This document shows, one piece after another, positions 26,916 to 35,264 of a stretch of DNA of 64,000 nt. The notes under the pieces are model-generated. The model was not told where the DNA came from. It ran no database searches and saw only the letters and a list, made by a program, of their open reading frames with translations. The first letter of the stretch is position 1; each line of letters starts with the position of its first letter. The translations under genes were made by a program, and so were the position numbers. The stretch comes from Sinimarinibacterium flocculans (GTDB taxonomy: Bacteria; Pseudomonadota; Gammaproteobacteria; Nevskiales; Nevskiaceae). The stretch covers positions 1 to 64,000 of the forward strand of contig NZ_QICN01000003.1 in the NCBI RefSeq assembly GCF_003201205.1, written 5' to 3'.

Positions 26916-27437
26916 TCAACGCGGCTGCAGTGGCGGGCGCCGGATGGTCTCCTGCAGGTTGGCCTTGACCGCGCGTGCGTCGAAGGCCTGCACGTCGTCG
27001 GCCGGCTTGCTGCCCTTGCGCAGCTGGATGTCTGCCGTGGCGCGGTAGGCCTCGCCGCGGCCACTGCCGACCGGCGTGCTGGTGCCGACGCTGATGCCGA
27101 ACCCGCCGCTGCCGCCGAAGCGAAAGCCACCCAGTCCGATACCGACGGTCGGTGCGCTGCCGGCTTGCTGCGTCCCCTGGGTCGAGCGGTCGACCATGAC
27201 GAAATAGTCGTAGCCGTTGTCGAGCGTGATCTCCGCGGCGCGATAGAGCACGTAATCGGTCACGGTCTCATAGTCGGTCCGCGTGTTGCCGAAGAAGCTC
27301 ACGCGGTAGCGATCCTCCTCAAGCTTCTGTTCGGAGTAGCCGTAGCCGTTCTTGACCGGCTGGTAGGGCGTCGCCTGGGTGGCACAGCCGGCAAGCAGCC
27401 ATGCAACGGCAAGGAGCGGCAGAAACGAACGGCGCAT
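26916..27437 (-). CDS. CC0125/CC1285-type lipoprotein
   Basis: The 173-residue protein has a lipobox (LLAGC, Cys18). The mature start YQPVKNGYGYSEQKLEEDRYRVSFFGNTRTDYETVTDYVLYRAAEITL is the hallmark of the CC0125/CC1285 lipoprotein family. The C-terminal half is Gly-rich (GIGLGGFRFGGSGGFGISVG). The function is unknown. It lies 56 bp after the last gene of the cellulose operon on the same strand but has the look of an independent gene. Confidence 0.8.
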   Translation of the reverse strand: MRRSFLPLLAVAWLLAGCATQATPYQPVKNGYGYSEQKLEEDRYRVSFFGNTRTDYETVTDYVLYRAAEITLDNGYDYFVMVDRSTQGTQQAGSAPTVGIGLGGFRFGGSGGFGISVGTSTPVGSGRGEAYRATADIQLRKGSKPADDVQAFDARAVKANLQETIRRPPLQPR

Positions 27438-27493
27438 GGTGATCTCCGGTCAGGACGCACGACGGCACGGACCGAAGAGTACGCCTTGGCGCC

Positions 27494-27877
27494 TCAGGGC
27501 ACCCACAGGTCCGGCGGCGGCGGGAGCACTGCCTGCGGTTCCGGCACGACCACTCCCGATCCGCGATCGGCCGTCTCGATGCGCCGCATGATCCAGGTGC
27601 GCAGCGTCGCGCGGTTCTCGCCGATCACGGGATGCTCGGGCGCCAACCGCGCGGCACGGTCGAGCAGGTCGAACGCCGCGAAGACATCGTCCTCCCGCGC
27701 GCGCGTCACGGCAAGGTTGTTCAGCGCGATCGCATCGTAGGGATTCGAGCCGAGGCGCGCCTCGAACTCGGCGATCGCGCTGTCGACGTAGCCGGCCTCC
27801 AGCAGCGCGGTGGCCTCGTCGTCGGCATGGGCCGCCGTCGCGGCGAGCAGACACAGCCCGAGCAGGCGTCCGGTCAT
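27494..27877 (-). CDS. Small secreted TPR protein at the end of the type I-like cellulose operon
   Basis: The 127-residue protein has a signal peptide (MTGRLLGLCLLAATAAHA). It then has about two TPR units (AGYVDSAIAEFEARLGSNPYDAIALNNLAVTRAREDD; VFAAFDLLDRAARLAPEHPVIGENRATLR) and a Pro-rich tail ending DLWVP. Its ATG overlaps the bcsC stop (ATGA), so it is translated with the cellulose genes. I know of no named bcs component of this type. A periplasmic partner of BcsC is a reasonable guess. Confidence 0.8.
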   Translation of the reverse strand: MTGRLLGLCLLAATAAHADDEATALLEAGYVDSAIAEFEARLGSNPYDAIALNNLAVTRAREDDVFAAFDLLDRAARLAPEHPVIGENRATLRTWIMRRIETADRGSGVVVPEPQAVLPPPPDLWVP

Positions 27878-30800
27878 GGCAGGGCTCCACGGGTCAGGTC
27901 CGGCGCCAGCAGCGTACCCGGCTCCGCGCTGCGGTCGGCGAAGTCGTAGCGCAGGTAGAAGTGCACCAGGCTCTCCTCGTAGTCGCGCGCATTGTCGAGC
28001 GACAGGACGCCGCCGACGCTGAGCTTGGGGTTGACGCGGTACTGCAGCGCACCGCCGAACTTGTAGGCGAGGCCGGAGTTCTTCTGCGATTCGTAGCCCA
28101 GCGGAATCTCGTTGGTCGGTTCGAACTCGACGATCTCCTCGAGTTCCTGCTGCAGCGACGCGCGGCCCGGGAACAGCGGCGCACCATCCTCGCGGAAGGA
28201 CTGCAGGCCCAGCGCCGCCTCGAGCCGGTAGTCCAGGCGCCCGCGATGGCCGGCCCAGGTCAGCGGCAGCGCCACCGTGGTGAAGAACTGCGGGCTGAAG
28301 TAACCGCCGTGACCGAACGTGAAATGCCGCAGGTTCTTGTCGTAGCCGAAGCTCGTCAGGTTCACGCCGACGGTCAGGTCGCCATGGCGAGCGCTCTGCA
28401 CGACGCGGAAGAACAGGCCGCCGCCGAACTCGAGCACCGAGTTCTCCTCGACGTTGCGGCCGCTGAGCCCGTAGTACGCTCCGTTGACGTAGAGGCCGTA
28501 GCTGTCGAGGTCGTAGGCGTAGTCGAGACGCCCGCCGGTGCGCACGACGCCGCCCCAGCTGCGTCCGGTCAGCGGATCGTAGGCACCGGCGTACGAGACG
28601 TAGCTGTCGGTGACCGCGCGCCGCGCGAACTCGGCCGACAACTGCGACGCCTCGCCGAGGCGCGTCTGCCAGCGCAGGCCGCCGACCAGGCTTTCGACCT
28701 CGAAGCCCAGCGGCGTGGTACCGATATCGGCGCTGAACTCGCCGACCCGGTAGCTCAGCGACACGGCCACGCCGTCGGCCGACTGGTCGAGGTCGTCCGA
28801 CTCGCCGTTGATCAGCGCCAGCGTGCCGAAGCGCAGCTTGTTGCGCTCGCCGGACACCTCGCCCGCGTCGAGCACGACCGGCTTCACGCGCAGCCCCAGG
28901 CGTCCCAGTTCCCATTCCGGGCCGACGAGATCCAGCGGCGTCTCGATGGCCAGCAGGCGCGACAGGCCGGATTCGCCGCGCCGGCTGCGGCTCGCCAGAC
29001 CGGCCGATGCCCACGCTCCGACACTGGCCTCCAGCCGTCGCAGTTCCTCGTCGATCGTCGGCGCCGAGGCGCGCATCGCCGGCCGGCCCGGCCACGCAGC
29101 CGTCGCGGCGCCGTCGTCGAGCTGCAGGCGCAGCGGCGGCCTGCTGCCGGCGCGCATCGTGGACGCCGGCGACCTGGGCTGGTCGAGCGTCGCATCGAGA
29201 CGGTAGCGCCGCCCGCTCAGCGGCATCGGCGCAGGCGTGGGTCCGCGGTCGCCGGCACGCGGCAGCAGCGGCCCGACGCTCTCGGCGCCGTCCTCGCGCA
29301 GCAGGTCGAAGACCGGTTGCGGCAGACCCTCGCGCGCAGCGCCGTCGCTGCCGATGAGCATCAGTTCCGGTACGGCGGACTCGCGCCGCACGCGATCCTC
29401 CAGCGCCGTGGCCTCGCGCAGCAGGCGCAGCGACTCGGCGCGGCTGCCGCGCTGTTCGGCCAGCCGCGCCGCCGCGCGCACGAAGGCCGGATCGTCCGGC
29501 CAGCGCTCGCGTGCGGTTTCGATCCACGTCGCCGCCGATTCGCGATCGTTGGCGGCCAGCGCAGCATCGATCGCATTGGCGCGCGCCACCGGATCGTCGG
29601 GCACGCTGCGCACCAGTGCGCGACCGATCGCCAGCGCCTTGTCGGTATCGCCAGCCGACGTGAACAGCCGCGCCAGCGCACTCTGCACGCGCGGCTGGTC
29701 CGGGTAGCGCAGCACGACTTCGCGGAGCTGGGCATAGGCCTCGGCGATCCGTCCGCCTTCGCGCAGCCGGTCGGCCAGCTTGATCCGGTAGCCGACGATC
29801 AGGTCTTCCAGTTCCAGACGCTGCGCCGCGCTCGTCCTGCCGGACTGGATCAGATCGGTCGTCACCGCCTCGAACTCGGCATCCTGGTTCAGCTCGAGCA
29901 GCAGGGCCGCATACTGGATCGACTGCCCGGCCGACGGCGGTCTCTGCGCGAAAGCGCGGCGCAGTGCCGCCACGGCGCGCGCCGGATCGCCGAGCGCCTG
30001 CCAGCCCTGGGCGATCGCCGAGGCGTGTTCGGGCCCGTTGCCGGCGGCGGCGATCGCCGCATTGAGGATCTCGACCGCGCGGCCGGGTTCGCCCAGCACG
30101 GCCGCCTGACCGGCACGCTGCAACTGGTACTGGATCCATGCGCGCCGCTGCAGGGACACCGCGTCGGCGCTGCGCGCCGATGCCGGCAGGCGTTCGAGCA
30201 CGATCAGCGTTTCGTACCAGCGCTGCGCGTCGGCGAGGGCATAGGCCTGCGCGAACAGCGTGTCCGGGTCGCCGCCGTCCGGCGTTTCGCTGAGCGCCTG
30301 CAGCAGCGAGTCCGCCTCTGCCGTGCGTCCGATGTCGCGGTACAGGCGCGCCAGGTCCAGGCGCACCCAGGGGCTCTGCGGGTCGGCCGCGAGCGCCTGC
30401 TGCAGCAGCGCCTGGGCGCCGGCGCGATCGTTCCGCTCCAGCGCGCGCGCCGCCTTCGTGCGCAACAGCGACACGCGGACCTCGCGCAGCATCGTCGGAT
30501 CGCGTCGGTCGGCTTCGGCGAGCAGAACGTCGAGTTCGGCCTCGCGATCCTGCGCCAGCAACAGGTCGGCGTACTCGCCGATCAGCGCGGCATCGCCCGG
30601 CGCCGCCCGCAGACCTTCGCGCAAGACGCGCTCCGCCTGCTGCACGTCGCCGGATTCGCGCAGCGCCTCGGCCCAGTCGCGGCGCACGTCGGAATCGCCG
30701 TCGGGCCGCTGTTGCACCGCGGCGGCGAACAGCGTCGCCGCCTCGCGCCACTGGCCGGCCTGGCGCGCGGCGCGCGCCTGTGTCACGCGCCGCCAGTACC

Positions 30801-31872
30801 GGCTGGTGTCGATCGCCTCGGTCAGATTGCCGCGCAGCGAAGGACGCGCCGCCACCGCACGGCCGAGCAGCGACTCGGCCTCGGCGAAACGCTGCTGGCG
30901 CAGCCGTACCAGACCGAGCCCCGCCAGGCTGTCCGCCTCGCGCGGGTGACTACCGAGCCGGTTGGAGAAGAAGGTATCGGCGGCGTCGAGATCATTGGCG
31001 TCCAGCGCCTCGTATCCCGCACGCAGGATCTCGGCGCGCTGCACGTCCGCCTCCGCGCGACGGCGCGCCTGCGCCGTGGCGTCGAGCCCGTCGAGCTTGG
31101 CCGCGATCTCGGCATCGTTGCCGGCCGACTGCAGGTAGCGCTCGTAGGCGGCGCGGTCCTGCTCGCCCGCCTCCAGCCACAGCAGCGCATTACGCAAGGC
31201 GACGCGCGCGTCGGCACGTACCGGCGACGGACTCTCGCCGAGTGCCTCCAGGCGACGGATGGCGTCGCGCCGCGTCGCCGCGCGATAGCTGAGTACGCGT
31301 GCATGCGCGAGCGCCGCGCGCCGGTCGTCGGGACGCGCGCCGCTGAGTCGCGCCAGCGCCTCGCGCGCGCGGCTCCAGCCTTCGTCGGTGCCGGCGAGCG
31401 TCTCGTAGTACTCCACCGCCAGCTCGGGTGGCGGCTCCCCCTGCGCGTCCAGCAGCGGCCGCCAGACGGCGATCGCCTCGGCGCTGCGTCCGGCGCGGGC
31501 GAGACTGCGTGCCTGCGCAAGGACCGTCTCGCGATCCGCGCCGGCCGGCAGGCCCTGTGCCCGGCGTTGCAGCGCCGCCGAGTCCGGCGCCACCGCACGC
31601 AGCCGTGCCTCGTATTCGGCCGCACGTTGCGCGCTGCCCTGCCGGGCCTCGAGGTCGATGAGCCGCTCGAGCGCCTGCACGTGGTCGGCGTCGGCTTCGA
31701 TGACCCGCGTCCACGCGTCGCGGGCGAGGTCGGGGCGGTTGCGCGCTTCCCAGAACTGCGCCTGGCGGACGAGCTGCTCGACGGCGGCGGCATCCACCGC
31801 CGCTGCCGGCAGCGGTGCCGCAGCAGCGAAGGCCAGCGCCGCGGCGATCAGACTGCGCTTCAGCGCTTCCAT
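27874..31872 (-). CDS. bcsC: BcsC, cellulose export TPR/outer-membrane barrel (system 1)
   Basis: The 1332-residue protein has a signal peptide (residues 1-25) and a long periplasmic TPR superhelix (about 30-800). The C-terminal barrel (about 960-1330) exports cellulose across the outer membrane. The barrel shows the family block FTFGHGGYFSPQ and repeated amphipathic strands. It is longer than copy 2 (1157 residues) and about 170 residues longer than usual for E. coli-type BcsC. It overlaps the upstream bcsZ by 13 bp. Confidence 0.93.
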   Translation of the reverse strand: MEALKRSLIAAALAFAAAAPLPAAAVDAAAVEQLVRQAQFWEARNRPDLARDAWTRVIEADADHVQALERLIDLEARQGSAQRAAEYEARLRAVAPDSAALQRRAQGLPAGADRETVLAQARSLARAGRSAEAIAVWRPLLDAQGEPPPELAVEYYETLAGTDEGWSRAREALARLSGARPDDRRAALAHARVLSYRAATRRDAIRRLEALGESPSPVRADARVALRNALLWLEAGEQDRAAYERYLQSAGNDAEIAAKLDGLDATAQARRRAEADVQRAEILRAGYEALDANDLDAADTFFSNRLGSHPREADSLAGLGLVRLRQQRFAEAESLLGRAVAARPSLRGNLTEAIDTSRYWRRVTQARAARQAGQWREAATLFAAAVQQRPDGDSDVRRDWAEALRESGDVQQAERVLREGLRAAPGDAALIGEYADLLLAQDREAELDVLLAEADRRDPTMLREVRVSLLRTKAARALERNDRAGAQALLQQALAADPQSPWVRLDLARLYRDIGRTAEADSLLQALSETPDGGDPDTLFAQAYALADAQRWYETLIVLERLPASARSADAVSLQRRAWIQYQLQRAGQAAVLGEPGRAVEILNAAIAAAGNGPEHASAIAQGWQALGDPARAVAALRRAFAQRPPSAGQSIQYAALLLELNQDAEFEAVTTDLIQSGRTSAAQRLELEDLIVGYRIKLADRLREGGRIAEAYAQLREVVLRYPDQPRVQSALARLFTSAGDTDKALAIGRALVRSVPDDPVARANAIDAALAANDRESAATWIETARERWPDDPAFVRAAARLAEQRGSRAESLRLLREATALEDRVRRESAVPELMLIGSDGAAREGLPQPVFDLLREDGAESVGPLLPRAGDRGPTPAPMPLSGRRYRLDATLDQPRSPASTMRAGSRPPLRLQLDDGAATAAWPGRPAMRASAPTIDEELRRLEASVGAWASAGLASRSRRGESGLSRLLAIETPLDLVGPEWELGRLGLRVKPVVLDAGEVSGERNKLRFGTLALINGESDDLDQSADGVAVSLSYRVGEFSADIGTTPLGFEVESLVGGLRWQTRLGEASQLSAEFARRAVTDSYVSYAGAYDPLTGRSWGGVVRTGGRLDYAYDLDSYGLYVNGAYYGLSGRNVEENSVLEFGGGLFFRVVQSARHGDLTVGVNLTSFGYDKNLRHFTFGHGGYFSPQFFTTVALPLTWAGHRGRLDYRLEAALGLQSFREDGAPLFPGRASLQQELEEIVEFEPTNEIPLGYESQKNSGLAYKFGGALQYRVNPKLSVGGVLSLDNARDYEESLVHFYLRYDFADRSAEPGTLLAPDLTRGALP

Positions 31873-32987
31873 TTCGGCACCAGCCTCCCTTCGCCGTCAA
31901 AGTGGTACTGACCGTCGTCGTAGCCCTTGCCGAACAGCACCAGGACCTGGTCGTAGTATCGCGCGGGACTGCCGTAGACGCCGTCCTGCCGTGCGGCGAC
32001 GACGCGCGCGCGGGCACGCTCGAGCTGCGCCTGTTCGCCGAGCGCGCGATAGAACGGCAACAGTGCCGCGTCGAAGCCGACCGGACCGTCACCCTCGATC
32101 CAGGTGCTGCGCGCCGACCATTTCTCCGGCACGCGGCCGGCCTCTTCGGTCAGCACCGCGAAACCGGCGACGGCGGGCTGCAGCGCCTTGAGCGCCGGGT
32201 GCCCGGCCGGCCCGAGTCCCGCCCACAGATAGACGCGGATCGCGTCGTAACTGCCGACGCCGCCCTTGTCCGCATCGATCTCGTGCCGGCGCTCGCGGTA
32301 CTGCGACCAGTCCGGCACGCGGCCCAGCGGCGAGAGCTCGGCGAGCATCGCCGGGAACTGTTCGACCATCGCCGACCACGGTCCGTCCGGATCGACGGCG
32401 TGAAAACGCAGGAACTGCGCCGGCATCGTGTACGAAGGATTCAGGCGCACGCGATCCTCGAGGCGAAAGCCGTCGGGCGCCGGCAACAGCAGTGCCGTGC
32501 CGTCGGCGCGGCGCTCGACCACCTGCCGGCGCACCAGCGCCAGGATCGCCTGCGCCTCGGCCGCGTACTGCGGTTGCTGCCACAGACGCGCCGCCTCGAG
32601 CAGGCTGTAGGCGATCCACAGGTCGGCATCGGTCGCCGGGTTGGCGTCGAGAACCTTGCGGGTGCCGTCATCCGCGGTGCCCCAGAGCCACGCCGGCAGC
32701 TTGCGCGACAGGTCGCCGTCGGCGAGGTTGCGCTCGGTCCAGCGCAGGATGCGCGCGAACGCTTCGCGGTCGTTGGCCACGAGCGCGAAGAACAGCCCGT
32801 AGGCCTGCCCCTCCGAAACCGTGCGCGCGCCCGTGGTCCAGTCGATGACGCGGCCGTCGTCGCTGACGAAAGCGGTCTTGAAGGCCTGCCAGTCCGGCCA
32901 GCCTGCGTCGGCGGCTCGCGCCGGACGCTCTGCGCAGGCGGGCTGCGTCAGCAGCACGCCCAGCAGCAGGAGCAGTCGCAGCCGCAT
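31860..32987 (-). CDS. bcsZ: BcsZ, periplasmic endo-1,4-beta-glucanase, GH8 (system 1)
   Basis: The 375-residue protein has a signal peptide ending near ACA. The GH8 catalytic features are the general-acid Glu in VSEGQAYGLFFALV, the ATDADLWIAYSLLEA block and the Asp in GSYDAIRVYLWAG. It trims cellulose in the periplasm during export, which affects chain order. It starts 6 bp after bcsB ends. Confidence 0.94.
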   Translation of the reverse strand: MRLRLLLLLGVLLTQPACAERPARAADAGWPDWQAFKTAFVSDDGRVIDWTTGARTVSEGQAYGLFFALVANDREAFARILRWTERNLADGDLSRKLPAWLWGTADDGTRKVLDANPATDADLWIAYSLLEAARLWQQPQYAAEAQAILALVRRQVVERRADGTALLLPAPDGFRLEDRVRLNPSYTMPAQFLRFHAVDPDGPWSAMVEQFPAMLAELSPLGRVPDWSQYRERRHEIDADKGGVGSYDAIRVYLWAGLGPAGHPALKALQPAVAGFAVLTEEAGRVPEKWSARSTWIEGDGPVGFDAALLPFYRALGEQAQLERARARVVAARQDGVYGSPARYYDQVLVLFGKGYDDGQYHFDGEGRLVPKWKR

Positions 32988-32993
32988 CGGCGC

Positions 32994-35132
32994 TCAGGCA
33001 CCCGTCTTCGGCTGACGGCCTGCCGCATGCCGCCGCAGCAGCCGCGAGGCGATCGCCGCGAACAACAGCGCGATGGCCAGCGCCAGCGGCACCAGCAGAT
33101 ACGGGTGATGCCGCATCCAGCGCGTGAGCGCATACCACCAGGGCAGACGGCCGACGCCATAGCTGTCGCCGACGCGGTAGCCGCTGACCTGCTGCGGCGT
33201 CACCAGCACGAGCCCTCCCTCGATGTACTGGTTGCGTCCGGGATCGGTCAGCGCCAGGGCGACATCGCGCGGGTCGGCGGCCGCCGTCGTCCGCAGCGCC
33301 ACGATGCTGCGACCGCGCTGCCACGGCGATTCGAACTGCTGCAGCGAACCGAGCGCACCGCCGGACTGCACGAGCACGCGGGCCGCCACACGCTCGGCGT
33401 CGCGCAGCAGGCGCCCCTCGATGCGTCCCTGCAGCGCGGCGAGGCTCGATGCGGTCCGCAGCTCGGCGCCGTCCGCGTGCAGCTTCAGCACGCCGGCTTC
33501 GTCGAGCGCCGGCGGCAGGGTCGCCGCGCCGGCCGGGGCAATCAGCACGAGGTCGCGGTCGACCGCCTCGTCGAGCACGGACAGCGGCAGCACCTCGACG
33601 CGCGTCGCTGCATCCTGCGTCCAGCGGCCGATATGGCCGAGCACGATCAGCGCGGCGGACACTTCCGCCTCGGTGGGATTCTCCGGCAGCGCGAGCGCGG
33701 TCTGCGAGAGATCCGCGAACTTCGAGTACGGGAAACCGCCGTTGACGAGCTTCTCGAGGGCCGGCATCTCGGCGAAGTGCGCATGGCGGGCGATCTTCAG
33801 CGCGCTGCGCGGATCGATCCCGCCCTGCAGCGTCGCGGCGCGGAAATCCTCGCAGGCCTTGCTCGTGTCGCGCAGGAACTCGAACTGCGCGACGAGCCGG
33901 TTGTTGCCGCGCAGCAGCTGCGGCGGCACCTCGACGTCGAGCGCGCGGCTTTCGGTCTCGGCGCGCCGTTCGCCGCCGGCATCGAGCAGCGTCGAACCCA
34001 GGTACTGACCGTTGAGCAGCAGGTTGAGCGAGGACTTGGGATTGCCGGCGCGGCTGGCGCGGTAGTCGAGATCGACGAACGCACCGCTACGACCGAGGAA
34101 GAACACGTCCGGGGGCAGTGCGAACTCGTAGACGATCGGACCGGGCGCGAGACCGGCGACCGTCGACGGACCGAGCAGATAGGGTTCGAGCGCGAACGGC
34201 CGGTCGAGCGCCGGCCAGCGCCGCGAGGCCCAGGCCGCCTGCGGCGGCGGCAGCTCGATCCGCGTCAGGCGCGCGCTGTCGCCGCGCATCAGCACGTGGC
34301 CCAGCGCAAAGCCCTGCGCCAGTTGCACCAGTCCGGCTTCGTCCGGCGCCGAGAACACGAGTAGCCGGCCATCGGCATCGCCCGGGTTGCGGATCGCGCG
34401 CAGGGCCGGCTCCGTCCCGCCGAGCTGGAACAGCACCGCGTGCCCGGCGGGTGCCGCACCGAACTGCACCGGAAAATCCGCACCGCGATAGTCCGCCTGT
34501 GCGCCGAACCAGGCCGCGACGATGCCCGCGGCGCGCACCGTCTCCAGACCCGGATCGCCCGGCAGGACAAACGGCAGGCGCAGGCGACCGCGCTCGGCGG
34601 CGTCGAACCACGGCGCGGGCATCTTCTCCAGCGTCGGCGGCAGATCGAGCGTGCGCAGGCTCAGCCGCAGCACACTGTCGTTGGAGATGTCCGCCCACAG
34701 CGTCGAATGCGTCGGGTCCTCGCACTCGCCTTCCTTCGCGTAGTGCGCGACGAAGTCGAAGCGGATCTGGTTGCGGCTGACGAGCAGCAGCGGGTCCAGC
34801 GAAATCGTCACAACCTTGCCGGACGCATCCGCGGCTTCCAGCGGGCGTGTCCAGATGATCTGGTCGTTGACCGCCACGCTTAGATGGCTCAGGTCGAAGC
34901 GCAACGACGGCGAGTGCGCGATGCGCAGTTCCAGCTCGGCGCGGGTCACGATCTCGTTCGCACGCAGGTCCAGCGGCAGCGATGCCTGTCCGAACACCGT
35001 GCGCAGACGGATCGGGTAGTCGACGCCCAGATCCTCGAAACGCAGCTCGACCTCGCGTTCGCCGGCCGGGCCCTGGGCGATCGCCGCCTGCGCGCCCGCG
35101 GCCAGCAGCAGCCCTGCGCACAAGGTCCGCAT
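32994..35132 (-). CDS. bcsB: BcsB, membrane-anchored periplasmic subunit of cellulose synthase (system 1)
   Basis: With the start at 35132, chosen for its GAGAAGG ribosome-binding site and signal peptide MRTLCAGLLLAAGAQAAIAQ, the protein has 712 residues. The upstream ATG at 35165 is an alternative. BcsB domains are visible: repeated carbohydrate-binding/ferredoxin-like units and a C-terminal anchor helix (LLVPLALAIALLFAAIASRLL) that packs against BcsA. BcsB guides the nascent chain across the periplasm and is essential for catalysis. A 99-130 bp leader with a hairpin separates it from bcsA. Confidence 0.93.
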   Translation of the reverse strand: MRTLCAGLLLAAGAQAAIAQGPAGEREVELRFEDLGVDYPIRLRTVFGQASLPLDLRANEIVTRAELELRIAHSPSLRFDLSHLSVAVNDQIIWTRPLEAADASGKVVTISLDPLLLVSRNQIRFDFVAHYAKEGECEDPTHSTLWADISNDSVLRLSLRTLDLPPTLEKMPAPWFDAAERGRLRLPFVLPGDPGLETVRAAGIVAAWFGAQADYRGADFPVQFGAAPAGHAVLFQLGGTEPALRAIRNPGDADGRLLVFSAPDEAGLVQLAQGFALGHVLMRGDSARLTRIELPPPQAAWASRRWPALDRPFALEPYLLGPSTVAGLAPGPIVYEFALPPDVFFLGRSGAFVDLDYRASRAGNPKSSLNLLLNGQYLGSTLLDAGGERRAETESRALDVEVPPQLLRGNNRLVAQFEFLRDTSKACEDFRAATLQGGIDPRSALKIARHAHFAEMPALEKLVNGGFPYSKFADLSQTALALPENPTEAEVSAALIVLGHIGRWTQDAATRVEVLPLSVLDEAVDRDLVLIAPAGAATLPPALDEAGVLKLHADGAELRTASSLAALQGRIEGRLLRDAERVAARVLVQSGGALGSLQQFESPWQRGRSIVALRTTAAADPRDVALALTDPGRNQYIEGGLVLVTPQQVSGYRVGDSYGVGRLPWWYALTRWMRHHPYLLVPLALAIALLFAAIASRLLRRHAAGRQPKTGA

Positions 35133-35228
35133 GGCCGCCTTCTCGAATGCTCTGTGAATGCTCATACCGGTTTTCGAATCTGTGTGTACGGTTCGCTGCC
35201 CTGTCCGCCGCGTCGCGGTCGATCCGCC

Positions 35229-35258
35229 GCGGCACCTGCGCCCGGAGGCCGGTGCCGC
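35229..35258 (-). other. Intercistronic hairpin between bcsA and bcsB (system 1)
   Basis: GCGGCACC (35229-35236) pairs perfectly with GGTGCCGC (35251-35258) around a 14-nt loop. No T-run follows in the direction of transcription, so it is not a classical terminator. It could set relative expression of bcsA and bcsB through RNA stability. Confidence 0.5.
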
Positions 35259-35264
35259 GCTGGT

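Noticed and set aside
27878-30751. Long second-frame ORF on the same strand within bcsC, fused to the small TPR protein
   Set aside because: Only the last 127 codons, after the overlap with bcsC, look like a protein; the rest is an Arg/Ala-rich shadow frame.
27961-31911. 1316-codon open frame on the plus strand across bcsC of system 1
   Set aside because: It is an antisense shadow of bcsC with biased composition; the sense strand has signal peptide, TPR and barrel motifs.
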